A DNA stretch of 8,318 nt from Methanomicrobiales archaeon (GCA_028678555.1 JAJRDF010000059.1:1-8318), one strand, 5' to 3'. Counted from the stretch's first letter, positions 1-5,925 are shown. A program made the numbers and translations. The notes: generated by a model not told the origin, from the sequence alone.

Positions 1-171
1 TACACTCCCTTCCTCGAGCAGGTCTTCGCCATCCACGATGCCGCCTTTTCCCTTTTTTCCCAGGTCCGGGTGCTGGAGTGCATCGAGCGGGAACTGACCC
101 GCTCCCCGCGGGGAACCCGGCCCTCCACCCGGGTCTGCCACTCGGGGTACCTGACGTTCGCCCGGAAATAA
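1..171 (+). CDS. trmI: tRNA (adenine-N1)-methyltransferase, TrmI-like, C-terminal fragment
   Basis: Frame 1 is open from the window edge to a TAA at 169-171 and gives the last 56 residues of a protein whose start lies outside the window. The tail reads VRVLECIEREL, then GTRPSTRVCHSGYLTFARK. From memory, a GTRPS segment followed by a G-Y-L/I-T-F-A-R ending is typical of archaeal TrmI, the SAM-dependent enzyme that methylates N1 of adenine 57/58 in the tRNA T-loop. The Rossmann SAM-binding domain is not visible, so the call rests on this tail alone. The gene points toward the minus-strand DUF1805 gene, and a hairpin-rich gap of about 260 bases separates them. Confidence 0.72.
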   Translation, partial: YTPFLEQVFAIHDAAFSLFSQVRVLECIERELTRSPRGTRPSTRVCHSGYLTFARK

Positions 172-225
172 CCAGTATTCCGGTTGGGGCCCTGGATTTC
201 TCACTGCCGGATGATCGGATCTCAG

Positions 226-270
226 CGGGAGGGGGCGCTGCCCCCTCCCGGCCCCTCCCCTGAGGAGGAT
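226..270 (-). repeat. Dispersed GC hairpin / G-run element, copy 1
   Basis: CGGGAGGGGG (226-235) pairs perfectly with CCCCCTCCCG (241-250) around the five-base loop CGCTG. On the minus strand, 263-241 carries four G-runs, GGGG-A-GGGG-CC-GGG-A-GGGGG, which fits a G-quadruplex motif. Read on the minus strand from 270 to 226, the element aligns over its whole length with 2423-2466 on the plus strand: ATCCTC, a short spacer, GGGG(A/T)GGGGCCGGGAGGGGG, a five-base loop, then CCCCCTCCCG. An alternative fold is possible: CTCAG-C-GGGAGGGG (221-234) can pair with CCCCTCCCCTGAG (252-264), with one bulged C. It sits between two convergent 3' ends. A REP-like, terminator or structural role is inference. 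Confidence 0.75.
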
Positions 271-320
271 GGACCATCGCGTCGGTTGCACCCGAATCAT
301 CAGTACTCTGGATCAACCGC

Positions 321-337
321 GGGGGGCGGAGCCCCCC
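321..337 (+). repeat. Short GC hairpin, GGGGGGC / GCCCCCC
   Basis: GGGGGGC (321-327) pairs perfectly with GCCCCCC (331-337) across the three-base loop GGA. It lies 50 bases downstream of repeat copy 1 in the same convergent gap. It resembles that element only in being a G-run/C-run palindrome and lacks the GGGAGGGGG core, so I do not count it as a third copy. It may be a transcript-end hairpin for either neighbour. Confidence 0.5.
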
Positions 338-375
338 AGAAGCGTACCAGTAAAATGTTCCGTAATGGAGTCATC

Positions 376-390
376 CACCTGGGACAGGTG
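376..390. terminator. Possible terminator hairpin of the DUF1805 gene
   Basis: CACCTG (376-381) pairs with CAGGTG (385-390) around the loop GGA. It lies 43 bases beyond the stop of the minus-strand DUF1805 gene. In that direction an ACATTTTACT stretch follows about 20 bases further on. The stem is only 6 bp and the T-rich stretch is distant, so this is a weak candidate. Confidence 0.25.
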
Positions 391-433
391 TCGCAAGCAA
401 ACATGGGGACCTGAGAGATTTCTGCCACATCCT

Positions 434-739
434 TCACAGGCGTTCCAGCGCCTCCTTTCCTGTCATCGTCACTGCCACCCCCAGCGCACGGGCAGGGCCG
501 TTGGCCTCTTTCACGATCCCTGCCAGCAGGTCGGCGATGGTGGAGACCTTGTCCCCTACCGACGGCCTCACCTTCGCCGCGGGGTAGCCGAACTTCTCGA
601 GGGCTGCCACATCAAATGCCCCGCACCCCACCATACCCTGGTCCGTGATCACCGCCACCAGGTTCACCGGTCCCAGGGGTACCACGAACCCTTCTGCCAC
701 CTTCCCCTTCAGCTTCACGTTCTCCTGCAGGATGCCCAT
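434..739 (-). CDS. DUF1805 family protein (YunC-like)
   Basis: The 101-residue product matches the DUF1805 pattern as I remember it: an N-terminal strand (residues 8-25), VVPLGPVNLVAVITDQGMVGCGAFDVAALEKFGYPAAKV at about 19-57, and a C-terminal GVAVTMTGKEALERL segment. The family is small, common in methanogens and some Firmicutes, and of unknown function. The conserved core includes the GMVGCGAFD stretch. The start is the ATG at 737-739, because the frame upstream closes at a stop at 773-775 and holds no other ATG. No clear Shine-Dalgarno site precedes it. A GAAATA stretch about 33 bases upstream could be a TATA box for a short-leader transcript. The gene is divergent from pyrB and convergent with the trmI-like gene, and neither context gives a role. 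Confidence 0.82.
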   Translation of the reverse strand: MGILQENVKLKGKVAEGFVVPLGPVNLVAVITDQGMVGCGAFDVAALEKFGYPAAKVRPSVGDKVSTIADLLAGIVKEANGPARALGVAVTMTGKEALERL

Positions 740-963
740 AGCGATCAGGGAGAGATGGCCCTTCCCGGTATTTCAAGGGAAGCCCCCGTTCTCACATCGT
801 GATGGTGGGAAGGGACAAATCCGGAGCTCCCGTGCAAAGGCATATCTCTATCAGGAACGGGGGCAGATGTGTAGATGGAACAGCGGGCAGGAAACTGGAT
901 GAGGCGTGTGGCGGGTCACGGGCCGGAACGTCACCCCCGCCTCCCCCGCAGGGGTGGGTGAGG
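740..963. promoter_or_regulatory. Divergent DUF1805 / pyrB upstream region
   Basis: This 224-base region must hold the promoters of both divergent genes. For DUF1805 the best TATA-like stretch, read on the minus strand, is TTGAAATACC around 767-776. For pyrB, GCAAAGGCATATCTC near 835-849 is a weak TATA-like candidate and would give a leader of about 90 bases. Just before the pyrB start, C-runs at 933-937 and 943-947 can pair with the GGGG at 951-954. Those Gs belong to the likely ribosome binding stretch, so a hairpin could hide it. The open frame continuing upstream of pyrB across 799-963 encodes low-complexity, proline-rich sequence and is not taken as coding. Confidence 0.35.
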
Positions 964-1860
964 GTGCAGCACATCATCTCCATCCGGGACTTTACCCGGC
1001 AGGATCTGGACAGCTTTCTGGACAGGGCAGAACTCGTGGAACGGGGCGGGTTTGATCCCCGCATGCTGGAGGGGAAGATCCTGGCTCTCCTCTTCTTTGA
1101 ACCCAGCACCCGGACGCGGATGTCCTTTGCCTCGGCGATGGCGCGCCTGGGGGGCACCTCCATCTCAGTGGACAGTGTCGAGGCCTCCTCCATCGCGAAG
1201 GGGGAGACACTGGCGGACACGATCCGGGTGGTCAGCGGCTATGCCGATGCCATCGTGCTCCGGCACCCCAAGGAGGGTGCAGCGCGCCTGGCCTCGGAGT
1301 TTGCCACGGTGCCGGTCATCAACGCCGGTGACGGCGCCGGCCAGCACCCCTCCCAGACGATCCTGGACCTGTACACGATCCGCCGGTCCATGCCCCTGGA
1401 CGGCCTGGAGATCGGCCTCCTCGGGGACCTGCGCTACGGCCGGACCGCCCACTCCCTGGCCCATGCCCTCTCCCTCTACGATGTGACACTCCACACCATC
1501 GCCCCGCCGGGGCTGGATCTCCCGCTCTCGGTCGTCCACGAGCTCAGGCGCCACGGGATGGAGGTGGTGAAGCACGGCGACGTGGGCAAGGTGATCCGGG
1601 ACCTGGACGTCCTGTACGTGACCCGGATCCAGCGGGAGCGGTTCCCGGACTCGGCATCCTACTATGACGTGGCCTCCAGTTACCGCATCACGCCTGACCT
1701 GCTGGAAGGGGCCCGGGAGCACCTGATCGTCCTCCATCCCCTGCCCCGGGTGGACGAGATCGATCCCGCGGTGGACCGCACCCCCTTTGCCCGCTACTTC
1801 GAGCAGTCCCGGAACGGCATACCGGTCAGGATGGCGCTCCTCCAGGAGGTGATGGGGTGA
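964..1860 (+). CDS. pyrB: Aspartate carbamoyltransferase, catalytic chain
   Basis: PyrB condenses carbamoyl phosphate with aspartate to give N-carbamoylaspartate, the second step of pyrimidine synthesis, in the cytoplasm. With a GTG start at 964 the product has 298 residues, close to the usual ~300-310. Visible motifs are the carbamoyl phosphate loop FEPSTRTR (45-52), SSIAKGETLADT with its catalytic lysine at 79, LRHP (99-102), GDGAGQHPSQTILDLYTI (122-139), GDLRYGRT (154-161), VTRIQRERF (219-227) and HPLPRVDEIDP (258-268). The frame is open back to an ATG at 799, but those extra residues are proline/glycine-rich and unlike the family. Archaeal PyrB normally begins with a short form of xHIISIRDF, so 964 is preferred, with GTG 958 second. 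GGGGTG at 951-956 is the likely ribosome binding stretch. The stop overlaps the pyrI start. Confidence 0.97.
   Translation: MQHIISIRDFTRQDLDSFLDRAELVERGGFDPRMLEGKILALLFFEPSTRTRMSFASAMARLGGTSISVDSVEASSIAKGETLADTIRVVSGYADAIVLRHPKEGAARLASEFATVPVINAGDGAGQHPSQTILDLYTIRRSMPLDGLEIGLLGDLRYGRTAHSLAHALSLYDVTLHTIAPPGLDLPLSVVHELRRHGMEVVKHGDVGKVIRDLDVLYVTRIQRERFPDSASYYDVASSYRITPDLLEGAREHLIVLHPLPRVDEIDPAVDRTPFARYFEQSRNGIPVRMALLQEVMG
1845..1853 (+). promoter_or_regulatory. Strong Shine-Dalgarno site for pyrI
   Basis: GGAGGTGAT lies inside the last codons of pyrB and ends three bases before the pyrI GTG start at 1857. It is a near-complete complement of the archaeal 16S rRNA 3' end. It fixes the pyrI start and argues for coupled translation of the two ATCase chains. 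Confidence 0.75.
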
Positions 1861-2324
1861 AGAAACCGGAAGGCAAACATGCACTGATCGTTGGCCGTAT
1901 CCGTGAAGGGACCGTGATCGACCACATCACCGCGGGCGAGGCCCTGAACGTGCTGAAGATCCTGGGGATCACGGGCACTACCGACGAGTGCCTCTCCATC
2001 GCGACGAACGTCTCCAGCGGGAAGGTGGGCAAGAAGGACATCGTGAAGGTGGAGGGGAGGGAGCTCCGGAAGGAGGAGGTGGACCGGATCGCGCTGATCG
2101 CGCCCCGTGCCACGATCAACATCATCCGGGATTACGAGGTGGTGGAGAAGAAGGGGGTCGAGATCCCCCGGTCGCTGGTGGGTGTGGTCCGGTGCCCCAA
2201 CCCCGGCTGCATCTCCAACACGAGCGAACCCATCGAGAGCCGGTTCGAGGTGGTGGAGCGCGGGCTCCACTGCCTGTACTGCGACTGGCTGATCACGAAG
2301 GATATCACCGGGCACATTATCTGA
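1857..2324 (+). CDS. pyrI: Aspartate carbamoyltransferase, regulatory chain
   Basis: PyrI binds nucleotide effectors and joins PyrB trimers into the allosteric holoenzyme. The 155-residue product matches the family's usual ~150. The N-terminal allosteric domain includes KHALIVGRIREGTVIDHITAGEAL (7-30) and NVSSGKVGKKDIVKVEG (51-67), whose lysine at 60 corresponds to a nucleotide-contacting lysine in E. coli. The segment DYEVVEKKG (92-100) carries a second such lysine. The C-terminal zinc domain has all four ligands: C113, C118, C139 and C142, in CPNPGC and CLYC. The start is GTG 1857, overlapping the pyrB stop by four bases (GTGA), with a strong Shine-Dalgarno site just upstream. The intact zinc site and effector lysines suggest a functional regulated enzyme. 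The gene ends in a convergent gap facing coaD. Confidence 0.97.
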   Translation: MKKPEGKHALIVGRIREGTVIDHITAGEALNVLKILGITGTTDECLSIATNVSSGKVGKKDIVKVEGRELRKEEVDRIALIAPRATINIIRDYEVVEKKGVEIPRSLVGVVRCPNPGCISNTSEPIESRFEVVERGLHCLYCDWLITKDITGHII

Positions 2325-2422
2325 ACTGAGAACTTTTCCTCCCTATTTCGGGCACCCACGGATCCCGTGAACTCCTTTGCCGAACCCGACCTGGGGAGTT
2401 CTCTCCAACCATGGAAGGGACT

Positions 2423-2466
2423 ATCCTCATGGGGGTGGGGCCGGGAGGGGGCTCTGCCCCCTCCCG
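2423..2466 (+). repeat. Dispersed GC hairpin / G-run element, copy 2
   Basis: CGGGAGGGGG (2442-2451) pairs perfectly with CCCCCTCCCG (2457-2466) around the loop CTCTG. The stem is identical to copy 1 at 226-250. The plus strand 2431-2451 has four G-runs, GGGGG-T-GGGG-CC-GGG-A-GGGGG. The minus strand downstream, 2478-2457, also has four: GGGG-A-GGG-CGGAC-GGG-A-GGGGG. The whole 44-base unit, starting at ATCCTC, matches copy 1 read on the opposite strand. It lies in the convergent pyrI/coaD gap (2325-2519), about 100 bases after the pyrI stop and about 55 bases beyond the coaD stop. The rest of that gap shows nothing else I can name. Confidence 0.75.
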
Positions 2467-2519
2467 TCCGCCCTCCCCGGAGAGGATATTGCCCCAAGAC
2501 GGGTGCCGGGCACCTCTGG

Positions 2520-3029
2520 TTATGAGACCCTGCCTCGTTTCCCGGGTTTTCTCCCCTTCCCCCGCTCCTTTTCCTTCACCACATGCCCATCCGGGTCGAT
2601 CTCCCCGGCCAGGATCCGGGTGCTGGAGATCCACTGCCCGTCCTCCGCAAATACGCAGGCGATCTGGTGGATATCCACCTTCCTCCTTCCCCGCTCCTGC
2701 CGGAGCCGGTTGATCTCCCTGGCCACAGCTGCCGTCTCCTCAGAGACCACCAGGGCATCGAAGTCGTCCTCCACCGCGGTCCCGTGGCGGTCGCCCAGGG
2801 GCTGGATCTCCCACCGGCCCACGTCCCCCAGGGTCCCGATGAAGGCGGCCAGCGTGCGCCTGCGGTCGGCAAAGGGCATGACGGGATGGCGTTTCCGCCC
2901 GGCGAACTCGTCCGTCGTGAGCCCGATCACCACCTGGCCGTCCCTCCCGGCGAGGGAGAAGGCCCGCTCCAGCAGTCTGCGGTGGCCCGCATGGAAGGGC
3001 GAGAAGGTCCCGCCCACCATAACTTTCAT
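2520..3029 (-). CDS. coaD: Phosphopantetheine adenylyltransferase, archaeal type
   Basis: This nucleotidyltransferase transfers AMP from ATP to 4'-phosphopantetheine, the penultimate step of coenzyme A synthesis. The 169-residue product starts MKVMVGGTFSPFHAGHRRLL, where GGTF and HAGH (13-16) form the ATP-binding signature. ISSTR (134-138) is the second conserved nucleotide-binding stretch. Between them lies the substrate-binding region with VVIGLTTDEFAGRKRHPVMPFADRRRTL (33-60). The overall pattern fits the archaeal, COG1019-like form rather than bacterial CoaD. The C-terminal tail (152-167) is strongly basic and may be disordered. The frame extends 89 residues further upstream, but that part lies antisense to the carbonic anhydrase gene and is unlike the family, so ATG 3027-3029 is chosen. 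No Shine-Dalgarno site is seen. A CATAAAA stretch about 23 bases upstream suits a leaderless transcript. Confidence 0.9.
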   Translation of the reverse strand: MKVMVGGTFSPFHAGHRRLLERAFSLAGRDGQVVIGLTTDEFAGRKRHPVMPFADRRRTLAAFIGTLGDVGRWEIQPLGDRHGTAVEDDFDALVVSEETAAVAREINRLRQERGRRKVDIHQIACVFAEDGQWISSTRILAGEIDPDGHVVKEKERGKGRKPGKRGRVS

Positions 3030-3059
3030 TCCCACAGATGGTGCACGTTTTATGGTAAT
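3030..3059. promoter_or_regulatory. 30-base divergent promoter space between coaD and the carbonic anhydrase gene
   Basis: Only 30 bases separate the coaD start codon (3029, minus) from the carbonic anhydrase start (3060, plus). Read on the minus strand, TACCATAAAA (3056-3047) lies about 23 bases upstream of coaD and could be its TATA box, giving a leaderless mRNA. The TATA box for the plus-strand cluster must then lie within the first coaD codons. TAACTTTCATT near 3020-3030 is the best AT-rich candidate. The two promoters would overlap or interfere. Confidence 0.4.
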
Positions 3060-3545
3060 ATGAGTGGCGGTGCGGGCGGGGCGCTCTTTGTGGCAGGAAA
3101 CGCCACGGTCATCGGGGACGTGACTCTTGCCGGGGAGGTCTCGGTCTGGTTCGGGGCGGTGATCCGGGGTGACAAGGACCGGATCTCCATCGGCCGGTCC
3201 TCCAACATCCAGGACAACGCGGTGGTCCACACCAGCCACGGCTTCCCGGTGAAACTCGGTGCCCAGGTCTCGGTGGGCCATGGGGCGATCCTGCATGGCT
3301 GCACCATCGGGGACCGGGTCCTCGTCGGCATGGGGGCCATCGTGATGAACGGCGCCGACGTGGGTGCAGGGTCACTCATCGCGGCCGGGGCGGTGGTGAC
3401 GGAGGGGACGATGATCCCCCCGGGCTCCGTCGTCATGGGGGTACCCGGGAAGGTGGTCCGGCCGGTGAGCCCGGAGCAGTCCGCCGCCATTGTCAGGAAT
3501 GCCGAGTCCTATGCCGATCTGGCCCGGAGCTACCGTGACGCGTGA
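3060..3545 (+). CDS. Gamma-class carbonic anhydrase family protein
   Basis: This is a left-handed beta-helix protein of the Cam/CamH family, which interconverts CO2 and bicarbonate in the active members. The 161 residues are dominated by hexapeptide-type repeats such as ISIGRSSNIQ and CTIGDRVLVG. Candidate metal ligands are H57 (AVVHTSH), H74 (VGHG) and H79 (LHG), spaced as in Cam H81/H117/H122. RGD (36-38) and QD (51-52) match the conserved Arg, Asp and Gln around the active site. There is no secretion signal, and the acidic loop of Cam with its proton-shuttle glutamate appears to be missing, so it is closer to CamH/YrdA-type proteins and catalysis is not guaranteed. ATG 3060 is the first sensible start. 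The 3' end overlaps the next gene by 11 bases, so it is probably first in the operon. Confidence 0.9.
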   Translation: MSGGAGGALFVAGNATVIGDVTLAGEVSVWFGAVIRGDKDRISIGRSSNIQDNAVVHTSHGFPVKLGAQVSVGHGAILHGCTIGDRVLVGMGAIVMNGADVGAGSLIAAGAVVTEGTMIPPGSVVMGVPGKVVRPVSPEQSAAIVRNAESYADLARSYRDA

Positions 3546-4812
3546 AGTGGCGGTCATCGGCGCAGGAGTGGCCGGTATCCAGGCGGCCCTCGAGATCGCA
3601 GACCACGGGATCCCGGTGCACCTGATCGAGCGGGAGCCCACCATCGGGGGCCACATGGCGATGCTGGACAAGACGTTCCCCACGAACGACTGCTCCCTCT
3701 GCATCCTCTCCCCCAAGATGGCGGAGGTGGCGAGGCATCCCCTGATCCGGCTCCACACCTGCACCGAGGTGATAGCGGTAAAAGGAAAGCCCGGTAGCTA
3801 CCGCCTGACCCTGAAACAGAAGCCCCGGTTCATCGATGTGGAAAAGTGCAACGGCTGCGGGGAGTGCGAGATCATCTGCCCCGTGGAGGTGTACCACAGC
3901 TACGACGCCGGGGTCGGTGTCCGGAAGGCCATCTACAAGCCCCATCCGCAGGCCATCCCGGACCTCGTGGTGAAGGATGCCGACCACTGCATCGAGTGCG
4001 GGCTCTGCTACGACGTCTGCGACCTGGAGGCGATCAAAAAGGAGGAGAAGGAGGAGATTCGGGAGATCCGGGTGGCGTCGGTGGTCATCGCCACCGGATA
4101 CGGCACCTTCGATGCCCGGAAGAAGCCGGCGCTCGGGTACCTGACGGTCCCGGACGTCATCACTTCCCTAGAATTCGAGCGGATGATCAATGCTGCGGGC
4201 CCCACCGGGGGCAAGGTGCGGCGCCTCTCCACCGGGGAGGTACCCCGGTCCGTGGTCTTCATCCAGTGCGTGGGGTCCCGGGACCTGACCGTGGACCGGC
4301 CCTGGTGCTCCTGTGTCTGCTGCATGTCGGCCATCAAGAACGCGATCCTTCTCAAGGAGAAACACCCGGAGACCGAGGTCACCATCTGCTACCAGGACAT
4401 CCGGGCCTACGGCAAGGGCTACGAGGAGTACTACGTGCGGGCGGAGCGGATGGGCGTCCGGTTCCTGCGGGGGCTTCCCGGCGAGGTCTGGGCCGATGTG
4501 GACGGCCCTGCCATGCAGGTGGAGAACACCGAGACCCGGGAGGTCCTGATCCTGAAACCGGATCTGGTGGTCCTCTCCATCGGCCTGGAACCTGCCCCCG
4601 GGAGCGACGAGATCGCAGAACGGTTCGGCATCCGCCAGGAGGAGTCCGGGTTCCTGAAACCCCTGGATGACAAGCTGGGACCGGTGCTCACGGAGCGGCC
4701 GGGGATCTACCTGGCAGGAACCGCGACGGCACCCCGGGACATCCCGGACTGCGTGGCCCAGGGCGAGGCGGCGGCGATGCGGGCCTTCACCGACGCGATC
4801 CGGGAGGAGTGA
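3535..4812 (+). CDS. Short HdrA-like FAD/iron-sulfur oxidoreductase
   Basis: The product resembles the core of methanogen HdrA, the flavin subunit of heterodisulfide reductase that bifurcates electrons. The 425 residues show a dinucleotide fold VAVIGAGVAGIQAALEI (5-21), ERE (32-34), GGHMAMLDKTFPTNDCSLCILSPKM (38-62), and an inserted ferredoxin domain with two 4Fe-4S sets, C105/108/111/115 and C152/155/158/162. FIQCVGSRD (242-250) with the C258/260/262/263 cluster and a C-terminal FAD segment GIYLAGTATAPRDIPDCVAQGEAAA follow. Full HdrA is ~650-800 residues. The N-terminal domain and the C-terminal ferredoxin domain are both missing, and the flanking sequence encodes other proteins, so this is not a truncation by the window. 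The start is GTG 3535, with GGAG at 3526-3529, inside the carbonic anhydrase 3' end. Function is unknown, and a soluble electron carrier role is inference. Confidence 0.9.
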   Translation: MTREVAVIGAGVAGIQAALEIADHGIPVHLIEREPTIGGHMAMLDKTFPTNDCSLCILSPKMAEVARHPLIRLHTCTEVIAVKGKPGSYRLTLKQKPRFIDVEKCNGCGECEIICPVEVYHSYDAGVGVRKAIYKPHPQAIPDLVVKDADHCIECGLCYDVCDLEAIKKEEKEEIREIRVASVVIATGYGTFDARKKPALGYLTVPDVITSLEFERMINAAGPTGGKVRRLSTGEVPRSVVFIQCVGSRDLTVDRPWCSCVCCMSAIKNAILLKEKHPETEVTICYQDIRAYGKGYEEYYVRAERMGVRFLRGLPGEVWADVDGPAMQVENTETREVLILKPDLVVLSIGLEPAPGSDEIAERFGIRQEESGFLKPLDDKLGPVLTERPGIYLAGTATAPRDIPDCVAQGEAAAMRAFTDAIREE

Positions 4813-4814
4813 TC
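4803..4814 (+). promoter_or_regulatory. Shine-Dalgarno site deciding the mtnA start
   Basis: GGAGGAGTGATC spans the end and stop of the HdrA-like gene and ends three bases before ATG 4818. The pyrI site ends the same distance before its start. This favours ATG 4818 over the in-frame GTG at 4809, which lies inside the site. Confidence 0.6.
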
Positions 4815-4817
4815 CCC

Positions 4818-5858
4818 ATGGAGGGCGAGACGATCCGGTGGGAGGACGATACCGGCGAGGTCTCCCTCCTGGACCAGACCGCCCTCCCCGCACGGGTGCG
4901 GCGGATCCGGTGCCGGGACGTGGAACGGCTGGCGGAGGCGATCCGCCGGCTGGAGATCCGGGGGGCACCGGCGCTGGGCGTGGCCGGGGCGTACGGGGTG
5001 GCGCTGGCCGCGGCCCGCTCCCGGGAGCAGGACCTGGAGCCCTTTCTCGCCGATGTCTCGGATGCCGCGGAGCTCCTCCGGTCCACCCGGCCCACCGCCG
5101 TGAACCTCTCCTGGGGGATCGACCGGGTCCTCTTGAAGGTCCAGGCAGCCCGGAGCATCGCGGAATGCCGGAGGGTGGCTCTCGCCGAGGCGAAGGCCGT
5201 GGCGGCGGAGGATGCCCTCATCTGCCGCCGTATCGGGGACCACGGGGCATCCCTCCTTCCGGACCGGGGCACGGTCCTCACCCACTGCAATGCCGGGGCG
5301 CTGGCCACGAGCGAATGGGGGACTGCCCTCGGTGTGATCCGGAGCGCCGTCGCCGCGGGGAAGGAGATACGGGTCCTGGCCTGCGAGACCCGCCCCCTGC
5401 TCCAGGGGGCACGCCTCACCGCCTGGGAGCTGGCCCGGGACGGGATCCCGGTCACGGTGATCGTGGACAGCGCCGCGGCATCGCTGATGCAGGCCGGGGA
5501 GGTGGACTGCGTGATCGTGGGGGCGGACCGGATCACCCGGGATGCGGTCTTCAACAAGGTGGGGACCTACATGCATGCCGTCTGTGCCCGGCACCACGGG
5601 ATTCCGTTCTATGTCGCGGCACCCCGTTCCACCCTGGATCCCGGTTCCACCGCAGCCGGCGTGGTGGTGGAGGAGCGGGCCCGGGAGGAGGTCAGCCGTT
5701 TCGGGAGCCGTCAGGTGGTGCCTGATGCTGCGGGTGTCAGGAACCCGGCCTTTGATGCCACCCCGTTCCCCCTCGTCTCGGCCATCATCACCGAGGACGG
5801 CATCCACCGGCCGCCATTCGATACGCTGGGCAGGGCAGCGGGCAGGTCCCAGCGATAA
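4818..5858 (+). CDS. mtnA: Methylthioribose-1-phosphate isomerase family protein (MtnA-like)
   Basis: MtnA converts 5-methylthioribose 1-phosphate to the ribulose form. The 346 residues match the family length. Visible signatures are RRLEIRGAPALGVAGAYGVALA (43-64), LTHCNAGALATSEWGTALGVI (154-174) with the catalytic cysteine at 157, ACETRP (188-193), and VIVGADRI (232-239) with the catalytic aspartate at 237, then NKVGTYMHAVCARHHGIPFYVAAPRSTLD. Archaea also have related ribose-1,5-bisphosphate isomerases and eIF2B-like proteins. The length and the GADRI...NKVGTY core favour true MtnA. In methanogens this enzyme has been linked to recycling of 5'-deoxyadenosine or methylthioadenosine sugars, so the natural substrate is uncertain. 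The gene begins five bases after the HdrA-like stop. The 3' tail (RAAGRSQR) is low complexity. Confidence 0.93.
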   Translation: MEGETIRWEDDTGEVSLLDQTALPARVRRIRCRDVERLAEAIRRLEIRGAPALGVAGAYGVALAAARSREQDLEPFLADVSDAAELLRSTRPTAVNLSWGIDRVLLKVQAARSIAECRRVALAEAKAVAAEDALICRRIGDHGASLLPDRGTVLTHCNAGALATSEWGTALGVIRSAVAAGKEIRVLACETRPLLQGARLTAWELARDGIPVTVIVDSAAASLMQAGEVDCVIVGADRITRDAVFNKVGTYMHAVCARHHGIPFYVAAPRSTLDPGSTAAGVVVEERAREEVSRFGSRQVVPDAAGVRNPAFDATPFPLVSAIITEDGIHRPPFDTLGRAAGRSQR

Positions 5859-5925
5859 GAGCCACCTCCATATCCCTCCTGCACGGGAAGGTTATCATCC
5901 CGGAACACCAAGATCCGGTGCAGCA

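Larger units (their letters stand above)
172..433. other. Convergent intergenic region with several GC hairpins
   Basis: This gap lies between the 3' ends of the trmI-like gene (+) and the DUF1805 gene (-). Reading frames crossing it are GC-rich shadows with no recognisable protein. It holds the dispersed hairpin/G-run element at 226-270, a second hairpin at 321-337 and a weaker one at 376-390. Its position between two 3' ends suits a bidirectional termination or transcript-end region, but no clean run of U after any hairpin marks a classical terminator. Confidence 0.6.

Noticed and set aside
269..802. Plus-strand open frame opposite the DUF1805 gene
   Set aside because: It crosses hairpin DNA and runs antisense to a clear family member. 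Its composition (H, R, P, C rich) is typical of a shadow frame.
799..963. N-terminal extension of the pyrB reading frame
   Set aside because: The extra 55 residues are low complexity with a run of prolines. The family starts directly at the HIISIRDF strand, and the full 298 residues are reached from GTG 964.
1165..1884. Long minus-strand frame opposite pyrB
   Set aside because: It mirrors a well-conserved gene with strong motifs on the plus strand. Long antisense frames are expected at this GC content.
3030..3296. 89-residue N-terminal extension of coaD
   Set aside because: It lies antisense to the carbonic anhydrase gene and shows no similarity to the adenylyltransferase family, which starts right at the GGTF motif.
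4667..5725. Plus-strand 352-residue frame overlapping the mtnA region
   Set aside because: It is very rich in G, R and P with no motif, and is out of frame with the conserved mtnA sequence.
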